DNA from: Amarobacter sp964507025
GTDB lineage: Bacteria; Chloroflexota; Dehalococcoidia; Tepidiformales; Tepidiformaceae
Reading direction: 5' to 3'
Length of the DNA: 64,000 nucleotides
NCBI GenBank assembly: GCA_964507025.1
Contig: CAZDOK010000009.1
Location: 1 to 64,000, forward strand
Shown here: piece by piece, positions 33,873-41,524 of the stretch
Numbering within the stretch: position 1 is the first letter of the stretch
How the letters are laid out: each line of letters starts with the position of its first letter
Position numbers and translations under genes: made by a program
The notes under the pieces: model-generated
Told to the model about the DNA's origin: nothing
Database searches by the model: none
Seen by the model: only the letters and a program-made list of their open reading frames with translations

Positions 33873-34134
33873 GCGGAGGCCGGGGTAGGGGGCGCGGGGC
33901 GCGGTTCGCCAGATCCGAGGCGCGCCAGTGATGGCGCGCCGGGATGTCTGTCGCCCGATCGCGCTCGGGCCGTGCCGACAAGGCCGGAAGCTGGGGTGGG
34001 CGGCGCGGGGCGCAGTTCGGGGGACGGGCGCTGCAGCGGGTCATGACTGACCCGCCTCGGATGGGAGGGGATGTGGGGTGGACGGCGTAGCGGTGCCGGG
34101 GCGCCGCTCCCTGCCGGTCGCGGTTCGGACGGGG
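33873..34134. repeat. Intergenic repeat block, REP-like copies c and d
   Basis: No gene is seen. Copy c (33914-33940) is an inverted element with a 9-bp stem GGCGCGCCA around GTGA. Copy d (34034-34062) has the 8-bp stem GCGGGTCA around TGAC plus CCTCGGAT. Bases 34103-34128 repeat the sequence at the window start (11-36). GGCGCGGGGCGC occurs before both copies. Confidence 0.75.
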
Positions 34135-34166
34135 GCGGCGCCGGGAATGGGGGTTCCCGGCGCCGC
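34135..34166 (-). terminator. Hairpin terminator of the ABC operon
   Basis: A perfect 13-bp stem (GCGGCGCCGGGAA) with a six-base loop lies 30 bases past the last permease stop at 34197. Confidence 0.75.
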
Positions 34167-34196
34167 AATGAGGGGGTAGCGGGCCCGTGCCACGGA

Positions 34197-34946
34197 TTAC
34201 CCGCGTCGGCGAATCGCCACCGCGCTGAGTGCCAGCGACCCGAGGGCGAAACCACCCATCACCAGCAGCGACCGCGCGAGGTGGGTGCCGGGGAGGTCGG
34301 TCAGGGTCGCGCGCACGCCATCGGCGGCGTGGGTAGGAGGAAGGAAGTTCGCGATGAACTGCAACGCGCCGGGCAGCTGTTCCGCGGGCATGAGCACGGG
34401 CGCGAAGAACGCCACGTAGTAGACAGCCAGCTGCCTGAAGGCATCCGTGATGCCCTGGCTCGGGGAGCACATCGCCACCGCCACACCAACGCCCGCAACC
34501 GACAGGAGCGCCAGCAGTGCCACCAGAATGAGCGCTGGCTCGAGATGCAATCCGACGCCATACCGCAACATCCCCAGCACCAGGCAGAATGCGGCCGCCG
34601 GAAGCGTCATCAGCGCAGTCACGGTCAGGAGGGCCAGCACGTAGGCCTCGCGGTTGAGCGGCCACGAGAGGTAGTACTCGAGCGTGCCAAGGGCCTTCCC
34701 GCGCGCGAGCACCTGCGGCAGGATGACGAGCCCCGCGGTGCCGAACGACTGGGCGGCCGCACCGGTGGCGAGGTAGGTCGCGGTCGTTTTCGAGATGTTG
34801 GGTACCAGGAGACCGACGCCGACCACGAGCCCCACTGCCATCGCCGCCTGGAGGACGGCGACGAACCACAACGTCGATCGCATGGCTCGAAGCTGTAGCA
34901 AGACCAGTGCGCGGTACTGCCGCAACCAGCTCATGGCATCAGTCAC
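34197..34946 (-). CDS. ABC-2-type permease, third paralogue
   Basis: This 249-residue membrane protein has six hydrophobic helices. It shares long segments with the two permeases upstream (SWLRQYRALV, LEYYLSWPLNREAYVLAL, AADGVRATLTDLPGTHLARSL, SLALSAVAIRRRG). The GTG at 34946 overlaps the TGA of the gene before it; the ATG at 34934 (MSWLRQYR) lines up with its paralogues and is also possible. It belongs to the drug- or lipid-export ABC-2 class, working with the ATPase at 36418. It is the most diverged copy, with CSPSQG where the others have YSPHQQ. Confidence 0.88.
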   Translation of the reverse strand: MTDAMSWLRQYRALVLLQLRAMRSTLWFVAVLQAAMAVGLVVGVGLLVPNISKTTATYLATGAAAQSFGTAGLVILPQVLARGKALGTLEYYLSWPLNREAYVLALLTVTALMTLPAAAFCLVLGMLRYGVGLHLEPALILVALLALLSVAGVGVAVAMCSPSQGITDAFRQLAVYYVAFFAPVLMPAEQLPGALQFIANFLPPTHAADGVRATLTDLPGTHLARSLLVMGGFALGSLALSAVAIRRRG

Positions 34947-35680
34947 CCGCGCCTGCGAATCGCCACCGCGCTGAGTGCGAGCGACCCGAGGGCGAAGCTG
35001 CCCATCACCAGCAGCGACCTCGCCAGGTGCGTGCCGGGCAGGTCGGTCAGCGTCGCGCGGACACCGTCGGCGGCGTACGTCGGGGGGGCGAAGTTCGCGG
35101 TGAGCTGCAACAGCCCGGGCAGCTGCTCCTTCGGCATCAGCACCGGCGCGAAGAGCAGCACATAGTAAATGATGAGCTGGGTCAGGGCGTTGGTGACCTG
35201 CTGGTGCGGCGAATAGACGGCCATCGCCACGCCCACGCCAGCCAGCGAGAACACCGCCAGAAGGGCCACCGCAAAGAGTGCGGGCTCAAACTGCAAAGCA
35301 AGGTCGTACCGCCATGCCCCGAACAGCACCGAGAGCGCCACGGCCGGGAGCGCCATCAACGCCACGACCGTGACCAGCGCGAGCAGATACGCTTCGCGGC
35401 CGACCGGCATGGTCAGGTAGTACTCGAGCCTGCCTGCTGCCCTGGCCTGCGCGAGGTTCTGCGGGAGCATCACCAGCCCCACGGTTGCGAACGCCTGCGT
35501 CGCAACACCGGTCACCAGGTACGTGGCCGTCGCCTTCGTCATGTCGGGCATGAAGTAACCGAAGCCAAGCACGAGGCTCACCGTCAGCGCACCCTGGAAG
35601 GTTGCGATGAACCAGACCTCGCCGCGCATCGCCCGCATCTGCATCGAGACAAGGTCGCGGTACTGGCGGAGCCACGTCAT
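34943..35680 (-). CDS. ABC-2-type permease, second paralogue
   Basis: This 245-residue, six-helix permease starts MTWLRQYRDLVSMQ. It shares YYLTMPVGREAYLLAL, VYSPHQQVTNALTQLI and LPGTHLARSLLVM with the first paralogue at clearly high identity. The third and fourth bases from its end overlap the start of the next gene. The three copies are the product of tandem duplication. They probably pair as hetero-oligomers under the single ATPase; this is inferred from operon order. Confidence 0.9.
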   Translation of the reverse strand: MTWLRQYRDLVSMQMRAMRGEVWFIATFQGALTVSLVLGFGYFMPDMTKATATYLVTGVATQAFATVGLVMLPQNLAQARAAGRLEYYLTMPVGREAYLLALVTVVALMALPAVALSVLFGAWRYDLALQFEPALFAVALLAVFSLAGVGVAMAVYSPHQQVTNALTQLIIYYVLLFAPVLMPKEQLPGLLQLTANFAPPTYAADGVRATLTDLPGTHLARSLLVMGSFALGSLALSAVAIRRRG

Positions 35681-35683
35681 GGA

Positions 35684-36421
35684 TTACCCGCGCCGCCGCA
35701 TGGCCACCGCGCTCAACACGAGCGAACCCGCCGCGAATCCCGTCATCGCCCACAACGACCGCGCCAGGTGGGTACCGGGCAGGTCGGTCAGCGTCGCCCG
35801 CACGCCGTCGGCGGCGTAGGTCGGGGGGGCGAAGTTCGAGGTGAACTGGAGCAGTTCCGGCAGCTGCTGCTTTGGCAGAAGCACCGGCGCGAAGAACAGC
35901 ACGTAGAAGATGATGAGCTGGGTGAGCGCGTTCGTGACCTGCTGGTGCGGCGAATAGACCGCCATCGCCACGCCGACACCGGCCAGCGAAAACACGGCCA
36001 GGACCGCCACCGCGATGAACGCGGGCTCGAGCGAGAACGAAAGGTCGTAGTGCCATGCGCCCAGCACCACGGTGAACGCCACCGCTGGCAGAGCCATCAG
36101 CGCGACCACGGTCACCAGTGCAAGCAGGTAGGCCTCCCGGCTGATCGGCAGCGTCAGGAAGTACTCGATCCTGCCTGCTTCCTTCGCCTGGGCCAGCAGC
36201 TGGGGAAGCATCACCAGCCCGATCGTGACGAATGCCTGCGTCGCGGTGCCGGTCACCAGGAAGAGCGCGGTCGTCTCCGAGACATCAGGGATGAGGAAGC
36301 CGAACCCGATGACCAGGCCGAGCGAAAGGACAGCCTGGATCATGGCGGCGAACCAGAGCTCACCGCGCATCGAGCGCAGCTGCATCGAAACGAGGTCGCG
36401 GTACTGGCGGAGCCATGTCAT
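35684..36421 (-). CDS. ABC-2-type permease, first paralogue
   Basis: This 245-residue permease has six predicted helices. It begins MTWLRQYRDLVSMQLRSMRG and includes FLTLPISREAYLLAL, VYSPHQQVTNALTQLI and the conserved AADGVRATLTDLPGTHLARSL. Its ATG overlaps the stop of the ATPase gene (ATGA), so translation is coupled. The exported substrate is unknown. Confidence 0.92.
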   Translation of the reverse strand: MTWLRQYRDLVSMQLRSMRGELWFAAMIQAVLSLGLVIGFGFLIPDVSETTALFLVTGTATQAFVTIGLVMLPQLLAQAKEAGRIEYFLTLPISREAYLLALVTVVALMALPAVAFTVVLGAWHYDLSFSLEPAFIAVAVLAVFSLAGVGVAMAVYSPHQQVTNALTQLIIFYVLFFAPVLLPKQQLPELLQFTSNFAPPTYAADGVRATLTDLPGTHLARSLWAMTGFAAGSLVLSAVAMRRRG

Positions 36422-37350
36422 GAGACGGCGTCCAGTTCGCGTGGGGGCATGACGGCCGCGGCGTAGATGTCGTCGAGCGTAGGCGGGCCGATGCGGAAGT
36501 CGCTCAGCAGGCCTTCTTCCCGGAGGGTGCCGAGCCAGGCGCTGACCGCCGGCAGGTCGCGCTGCTCGAAGAGGAAGCAGTCTGCGTTGCCATGCTCGGC
36601 GGTCAGCGCCGGGTGCGGTACCAGGTCGCCGGCGACGGTCAGTTCGAGGCGAAGGCGCTCGGTCACGACGGTGCGGAGGGCGGCCGGGGTGCCTTCGCGG
36701 ACGATGCGGCCACCGTCGATGATCGCCAGGCGGTCGATGAAGCGTTCGGCCTCGGCGAGGTTGTGGGTGACGAGGAGGACGGTGGCGCCATCGCGGCCAC
36801 GCTCGTCGATGGCCTGCCAGAGCAGCTGGCGGCGGATGGGGTCGACGTCGTTCGTCGGCTCATCCAGCACCAGGAGGCTTACCGGCGCTGCGATAGCCGC
36901 CGCGAAACCAGCCAGCCTCCGCACGCCACCCGAGGCCGTGTGCATGGAGGTCTTGCGGAAGGGCCCGAGGTCCAGCCGCTCGATGAGCTCCGCGGCGGTG
37001 CGGCGGGCGTCACGGGAAGGCACGCCCCGGAGCCGGGCGGAGAACTCGATGAGCTCGCCCACCTGGAGCGCTTCGAGATCGAACTGGCCCTGGGGAAGGA
37101 AGCCGATGTTGCGGCGGGCGAATCCCGGGTCGGCCACGATATCGACGCCGTTGAGCGTGATGGTGCCCGAGGTGGGCCGGAGCATGCCAAGCACCTGGCG
37201 GACGAGGGTGGTCTTCCCGGCGCCATTGGGGCCAAGGAGGCCGAAGACCTCGCCCGGCTGGAGTGCGAGCGAGATGCCGGCGTTGGCCAGGGTGCCGTTG
37301 CGGTAGCGCTTTTCGAGGTCACGGATATCCAACAGTGCGGGGTTGCTCAT
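36418..37350 (-). CDS. ABC transporter ATP-binding protein
   Basis: This 310-residue ATPase has Walker A GLLGPNGAGKTTLV (about 35-48), Q-loop GFLPQGQFDLEAL, a signature-like SGGVRRLAGFAAA (about 137-149), Walker B LLVLDEPTNDVDP and H-loop VTHNLAEAERF. The signature is SGGVRR, not SGGQ/MRQR. The last 90 residues form a C-terminal domain of the kind seen in DrrA-type exporters. It drives the three permeases downstream. GAGGTAACCC precedes the ATG, and the small gene upstream is three bases away. Confidence 0.94.
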   Translation of the reverse strand: MSNPALLDIRDLEKRYRNGTLANAGISLALQPGEVFGLLGPNGAGKTTLVRQVLGMLRPTSGTITLNGVDIVADPGFARRNIGFLPQGQFDLEALQVGELIEFSARLRGVPSRDARRTAAELIERLDLGPFRKTSMHTASGGVRRLAGFAAAIAAPVSLLVLDEPTNDVDPIRRQLLWQAIDERGRDGATVLLVTHNLAEAERFIDRLAIIDGGRIVREGTPAALRTVVTERLRLELTVAGDLVPHPALTAEHGNADCFLFEQRDLPAVSAWLGTLREEGLLSDFRIGPPTLDDIYAAAVMPPRELDAVS

Positions 37351-37353
37351 GGG

Positions 37354-37683
37354 TTACCTCAGTTCCTGTTCGGCCGTACGGCGAAGCAGGTCTTCGAGCG
37401 CGTGGAGCGCGTCTTCGAGCCGGTAGACGCCGGGTTCGGCCATGCCAATGACCTTGAGCCCGGCGAGGCTCGCGGCGCCGAGGAGCGAGACCGCCTCGAG
37501 GTCGAGGTCATCGGCGACCTCGTGCATGCCCATGGCCGCGAGGAGGCCGCCGGCGAGGCGTTCGACGCTGCTTGAGACGGGCTCGGCATCGATGGCGGAG
37601 CCGCCGGAGATGAGGCGTTCGCCGATGGCCTGGATGCCCTGCTCGATGAGCTGGGAAAGGGGAGATGCGGTTACGGTGCGCAT
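37354..37683 (-). CDS. Small leading protein of the ABC operon
   Basis: This 109-residue acidic, helical protein starts MRTVTASPLSQLIEQGIQ, with GGAGGGATAGCC before the ATG. There is no membrane helix or recognised domain. The position at the head of the operon, three bases before the ATPase, suggests a regulator or accessory subunit. Candidate promoter elements and a palindromic operator lie upstream. Confidence 0.72.
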   Translation of the reverse strand: MRTVTASPLSQLIEQGIQAIGERLISGGSAIDAEPVSSSVERLAGGLLAAMGMHEVADDLDLEAVSLLGAASLAGLKVIGMAEPGVYRLEDALHALEDLLRRTAEQELR

Positions 37684-37717
37684 GGCTATCCCTCCGTGGT
37701 GAGAGAGATTAACACGC

Positions 37718-37746
37718 ATCTTAAGAAAATCAAGCCTAACCTTGAA
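37718..37746 (-). promoter_or_regulatory. Promoter and palindromic operator of ABC operon
   Basis: On the minus strand TTCAAG (37746-37741), 17 bases, then TAAGAT (37723-37718) form a weak -35/-10 pair. TCAAG-N6-CTTGA (37730-37745) overlaps the -35 and spacer. The AGGTTAGGCT core is like a half of a DtxR/IdeR-type iron box. The region is AT-rich compared with its surroundings. Confidence 0.45.
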
Positions 37747-37853
37747 CAAAGTGAGAAGGTGCTCACGGAACTGCTTGCGGTCCAGGCGCTCGACAGCAGC
37801 CCCCGCTTCGCCTACCGTGCCGCGCACCAGTACCTCACTCGGGAGCACCAAAC

Positions 37854-38645
37854 ATGACCTCACCCGCGGAAGCCCCGCACGTCACCTTCGAACGCCGCGG
37901 CCGGGTGGGCCTCATCACGCTAAACCGGCCGGAACGGCTGAACGCGTGGTCGCCCGACATGGCCCGCCTGGTGCGCAATCACATCGAACAGTGCAACGAG
38001 GACCCGGCGGTGGGCGCCGTGGTGCTCACGGGCGCGGGGCGCGGCTTCTGTTCGGGCGCCGACCTGAGGCGCGACCGCGCGGCGGATGGGGGCGGCGAAC
38101 GACGCCGGCCCGCCGCCGAGGGCGAGCCGCTGACGGCCTTCATGCAGCGATCGAAGCCGCTCATCGCGGCGATCAACGGCCCGGCGATTGGCGTCGGCTT
38201 CACGCTCACGCTCGCGTGCGACCTGCGCATCGCCTCGGAACACGCGCGGGTCTCGATGCGGTTCGTTCGGATCGGGCTGACGCCGGAACTGGGGTCGACG
38301 TACCTGCTCCCGCAGATCACGGGACTGGGCTCGGCGGCCGAAATGATCCTCACGGGGCGGATTGTCGACGCCCAGGAGGCGCTCCGCATCGGGGCGGTGA
38401 ACCGGGTGGTGGCGCATGAGCAGCTGCTTGATACGGCGCTCGGCCTGGGCGAGGAGATCGCCTTCAACCCGACGCGGCACATCCGCTGGGCGAAGGGGCT
38501 GCTGTACGCCAACGCGGCGAACGACAACCTCCATTCGGTGTTGCGCGCAGAGGACGAGATTTTCGGCCAGGCGGCCCGGAGCGAGGCGTTCGCGGAAGCG
38601 GGCCGGGCGTTCGTGGAGAAGCGGGAGCCGAACTTCCACGCGTGA
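37854..38645 (+). CDS. Enoyl-CoA hydratase/isomerase (crotonase)
   Basis: This 263-residue crotonase-fold protein has the oxyanion-hole segments GAGRGFCSGADLRRD (about 60-74) and AAINGPAIGVGFTLTLACDLRIAS (about 103-126). Glu is in RIGLTPELGSTYLLP (about 138-152), matching one catalytic Glu position; the other Glu position is not evident. It acts on enoyl-CoA thioesters in fatty-acid or aromatic breakdown, or may be an isomerase. GGGAG precedes the ATG. It is divergent from the ABC operon. Confidence 0.88.
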   Translation: MTSPAEAPHVTFERRGRVGLITLNRPERLNAWSPDMARLVRNHIEQCNEDPAVGAVVLTGAGRGFCSGADLRRDRAADGGGERRRPAAEGEPLTAFMQRSKPLIAAINGPAIGVGFTLTLACDLRIASEHARVSMRFVRIGLTPELGSTYLLPQITGLGSAAEMILTGRIVDAQEALRIGAVNRVVAHEQLLDTALGLGEEIAFNPTRHIRWAKGLLYANAANDNLHSVLRAEDEIFGQAARSEAFAEAGRAFVEKREPNFHA

Positions 38646-38715
38646 GGGAGAAGGCGCGAGGAGGGCGGGAGTCAGCGCGTGCGGCACAGGGCCATCGGTC
38701 GTGGTGGTACCGGCG

Positions 38716-38746
38716 CTGCAGCGCGTCATGACTGACGCGCCTCGGA
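38716..38746. repeat. REP-like hairpin repeat, copy e
   Basis: GCGCGTCA-TGAC-TGACGCGC with the CCTCGGA tail lies between two convergent genes. The stem bases differ from copies a and d, but the pairing is kept. Confidence 0.75.
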
Positions 38747-38781
38747 ATGGGCGGTGGCGGTTCGAGCCCCGGTCTCCGGGA

Positions 38782-38994
38782 TCAGGGCCAGACGGCGGTG
38801 ACGACGAAGTCTGAGGGGTGGTTGTGGTCGCCGGTGTCGAGGAGGACCTTGCGGCCGGCGGTCATCTCGCCGCTGGCGATCGCGCGGGAGACGGAGACGC
38901 TATCGACGGTCTGGGGGGCGGAGCCGTCCAGGCGGACGGAGGCGGTGAAGGTACCGGCGTCAAAGCTGACGATTGAACCGCGTAGCACGGCCAT
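38782..38994 (-). CDS. Small phage-tail-like accessory protein
   Basis: This 70-residue protein (MAVLRGSIVSFDAGTFTASV) is beta-rich. It starts at the stop of the tail-like gene (TGATG overlap), so the two are translated together. It may be a baseplate or spike-type OB-fold partner; this is inferred only from position and strand pattern. Confidence 0.6.
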   Translation of the reverse strand: MAVLRGSIVSFDAGTFTASVRLDGSAPQTVDSVSVSRAIASGEMTAGRKVLLDTGDHNHPSDFVVTAVWP

Positions 38995-40997
38995 CAGAGC
39001 TCTCCGAGGGTGAGGATGGAGTCGTAGCGGCTGCCCTGGGGGCCGCGGCGGTACTCGAGGCCGAGGGCGATGACGCGGTAGTCCTGGGCGGTGAGGGCGA
39101 GCTGGGGGGCGGTGAGGGTGACCACGTCGTAGAGTTCCTGGCCGACGTTGGCGGGTGCGGTGAGCTGGCCGCGGGGCTGGGCGAGCCGCTGGCGGCGGAG
39201 GGCGCCGGCGGCGCTGGCGTTGATGAGGCCATCCGTAGCTGCGGATAGATTCCGGAGGAATACCATCCGGGGGCCGAAGGCGGCGGCCTCGGCGGCCTCG
39301 AAGGCCTCGGCGTAGCGGTCGGGGCCCTGGACGCGGCTCCAGTTGGGGAGTGGGTGATCGCTGAGCTCGAGCGAGGCGATCTCGTGGTCTCCGGGGCCGT
39401 AGGTGTAGGCTGGGTCGTCATCGGGGTCGAGGCCGCAGATCTGGAAGGCATCGGTGCCGCGGAGGAAGTCGGTGGTGGGGGCGAGGAGGCGGTCGAGGGC
39501 CTGTTTGCCGGATTCTCCGGCGGTGATGGCGAACTCGGGGGTATCGGAGGTCCAGGCGGTGGAGGGCGGGAGCTCGCTGGAGGTGGAGAGGGAGAGGCCG
39601 GCGCGAGCGGCGAGGCGGGTGAAGGTGGTGGTGCGGGTGGTGGAGGCGGGGGCAGTCCATGCCTGTGGGGCGCGCCAGCTGGCGAGCTGTTCCCACGGGC
39701 CGGCGGCCTCGAGCTCGAGGGTTGCCTTGCCCTGGTGGAGCTGGTGGGTGACACGTGTGAGCTGGCAGCGGAGGGTGAGGCCGTACTGGGCGGCGCCGTT
39801 GGTGCCGGAGCGGTAGCCGTGCTGGATGGTGAGGTCGTGGCCGGGGCGGATGGCGGGGTAGGCGGCGAGGGCGGCGTCGAAGGCGCCATCGTGGTTATCG
39901 AGGGTGGCGAGGACACGGAGGGCAAGCGGGTCCTGGTGCCACGAGAGGGCCGTGAGGCGGTCTGAGAGGTCGTGGCTATCCCCGACAGGGGAGAGCCAGG
40001 AATCGGCGGTCGTGGCGAGGCGGAGGGTAGCGTCGCCGTCGTAGGCGATGGCGAGGCCGTAGGCGGAGCTCCCGTCGAGGGGGACGGGCTCGCGCCAGGG
40101 GGAGAGGTGGCCGGAAACCTCGTGGGTGAGCATGGGGCGGTCGTAGGGGACGCCGTTGGCCTCGACCTGGCGGAAGGTGGCGAAGGCGAAGTTGCTGACC
40201 TGGGCGATGAAGGGTGCGGCGAAGGTGATGCCGCCGGAGGCATCGGCCTCGGCGATGGAGATGAGGGAGGACCAGCTATTGGCGGGGATGGCGCCATCGC
40301 CCATGGAGACGGCCCAGGCGCGGGGGTGGGTGGTGGTGGCGGCGGTGCCGGTGACGACGAGGCGGAAGTCGTTAGCTCGCCAGCTGGCGGCAAGGCCGGT
40401 GATGGTGTTGACATCGGCGGTGCGGGACCAGGTGGTGCCGGAGCCGGCCCAGGTGCCGGAGGTGCGGCGGAGGCGGTTGAGGGTGGAGGAAGTGCCGAGG
40501 ACGTAGAACGCGCAGACGTTGCCGGTTGAGGGGCGGTAGGCGGCGGCGACGGCGCCGATGGGGGAGGCCTCGGTGACGATGGTGGTGGGGCCGCTCCAGG
40601 TGGAGCCGTCGTCGGCGGAAGTCCAGGCTTTGAGGGCGGTGCCATCGCCGCAGAGGATGATGGCCTCGCCGGGGTAGGCGGCGAGAGCGACGGGGGAGCC
40701 GGCGGCGACGGCGCCGAGGGAGGCGGACCATGCGGCGAAATCCTGGCGGACCTTGATGGTGCCGGCGTCGTTGCGGACCTGGAGGAAGGTAGCGTTCGCG
40801 AAGGTGGCGGCGTGGGGAGCTTCGGACTCGGCGCCGTCGACATCCTGGGTGGGGCGGATGGCGAGGATGCTGTTGCGGGTAGCAGAGACGGTGAGGGAGA
40901 GGGCAGGCAGGCGGCGGGGCTGCTTTTGGTGGGCTTCGAGGGAGGCGGCGAGCGTAAGCACGCTGCGAACTTGCCCGGCCCGGGTGCGCACTTCCAA
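38994..40997 (-). CDS. Phage-tail-like protein with Asp-box segment
   Basis: This 667-residue protein has no signal peptide. The N-terminal third is a beta-propeller-like region with an Asp-box (TSADDGSTWSG, about 129-139). The rest resembles phage tail tip or baseplate hub proteins, with repeats such as LTALSWHQDP and RVLATLDNHDGAFD and the C-terminal LGLEYRRGPQGSRYDSIL. It starts with TTG (40997) or GTG (40991); no ATG or ribosome site is nearby. Only a TAG and nine codons separate it, in the same frame, from the PilZ gene upstream. The phage link is inferred. Confidence 0.62.
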   Translation of the reverse strand: MEVRTRAGQVRSVLTLAASLEAHQKQPRRLPALSLTVSATRNSILAIRPTQDVDGAESEAPHAATFANATFLQVRNDAGTIKVRQDFAAWSASLGAVAAGSPVALAAYPGEAIILCGDGTALKAWTSADDGSTWSGPTTIVTEASPIGAVAAAYRPSTGNVCAFYVLGTSSTLNRLRRTSGTWAGSGTTWSRTADVNTITGLAASWRANDFRLVVTGTAATTTHPRAWAVSMGDGAIPANSWSSLISIAEADASGGITFAAPFIAQVSNFAFATFRQVEANGVPYDRPMLTHEVSGHLSPWREPVPLDGSSAYGLAIAYDGDATLRLATTADSWLSPVGDSHDLSDRLTALSWHQDPLALRVLATLDNHDGAFDAALAAYPAIRPGHDLTIQHGYRSGTNGAAQYGLTLRCQLTRVTHQLHQGKATLELEAAGPWEQLASWRAPQAWTAPASTTRTTTFTRLAARAGLSLSTSSELPPSTAWTSDTPEFAITAGESGKQALDRLLAPTTDFLRGTDAFQICGLDPDDDPAYTYGPGDHEIASLELSDHPLPNWSRVQGPDRYAEAFEAAEAAAFGPRMVFLRNLSAATDGLINASAAGALRRQRLAQPRGQLTAPANVGQELYDVVTLTAPQLALTAQDYRVIALGLEYRRGPQGSRYDSILTLGEL

Positions 40998-41024
40998 CAG
41001 GTGGATGGCGCAGTGGAGGCGGGG

Positions 41025-41462
41025 CTAGCGCAGCAGCAGGGGCGGGTAGTGGGGGAAGCGCGCCCGGCGCACGGGCCCAAGGCGATCGAGCGCGATGCTG
41101 GCCTGGCCTGCGATGAACTCCGCGCGGAGGGCGCGCAGCACGCTTTCCAGGTCCTCCGCGGCCTCGGCCGGGGTATCGACGAACCGCAGATGGAGGATCC
41201 ACCCGCCCATGGGGTCGGAGGCCGACGCGACGGGATCGCACCGCAGCACGAGCGGGTGTTTGTCGTCGGGGAAGATGGCGATGCTGAACGGCGCGCTGGC
41301 ATCGGGCGGCGTCGCGGACATGGTCAGTGACGCGCCCTCCTGCGAGAGGTCGATGACGGCACCCTCGGTTTCGAACCCGGGCCAGCGGATCACGCAGGCG
41401 AGGGCCGCCGGGTAACGCGGCTTTTTTCGCCGCGATGCAAAGCCGGGCCGCAGCGACTCCAT
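41025..41462 (-). CDS. PilZ-domain protein
   Basis: This 145-residue protein has the PilZ c-di-GMP signature: a basic RRKKPRYP (about 11-18) followed by VIDLSQEGASLTM (D/NxSxxG, about 36-48). It probably binds the product of diguanylate cyclases such as the one at 28771. A GACAAT box six bases before the ATG suggests a leaderless start. Its stop, TAG, is followed in frame by the tail-like gene. Confidence 0.82.
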   Translation of the reverse strand: MESLRPGFASRRKKPRYPAALACVIRWPGFETEGAVIDLSQEGASLTMSATPPDASAPFSIAIFPDDKHPLVLRCDPVASASDPMGGWILHLRFVDTPAEAAEDLESVLRALRAEFIAGQASIALDRLGPVRRARFPHYPPLLLR

Positions 41463-41524
41463 ACCGGTATTGTCGGCACACTGTCGCGGTGGCCGCAGAG
41501 TGGCGCGCCGGGTGAATACGGGAT

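Noticed and set aside
34907..36466. 519-codon plus-strand frame rich in His and Arg
   Set aside because: It is antisense to two of the ABC permeases. Its internal repetition comes from the permease duplication.
38750..38785. GGTTCGAGCCCC, resembling a tRNA T-arm
   Set aside because: No acceptor, D-arm or anticodon arm can be folded upstream; that space holds hairpin copy e.
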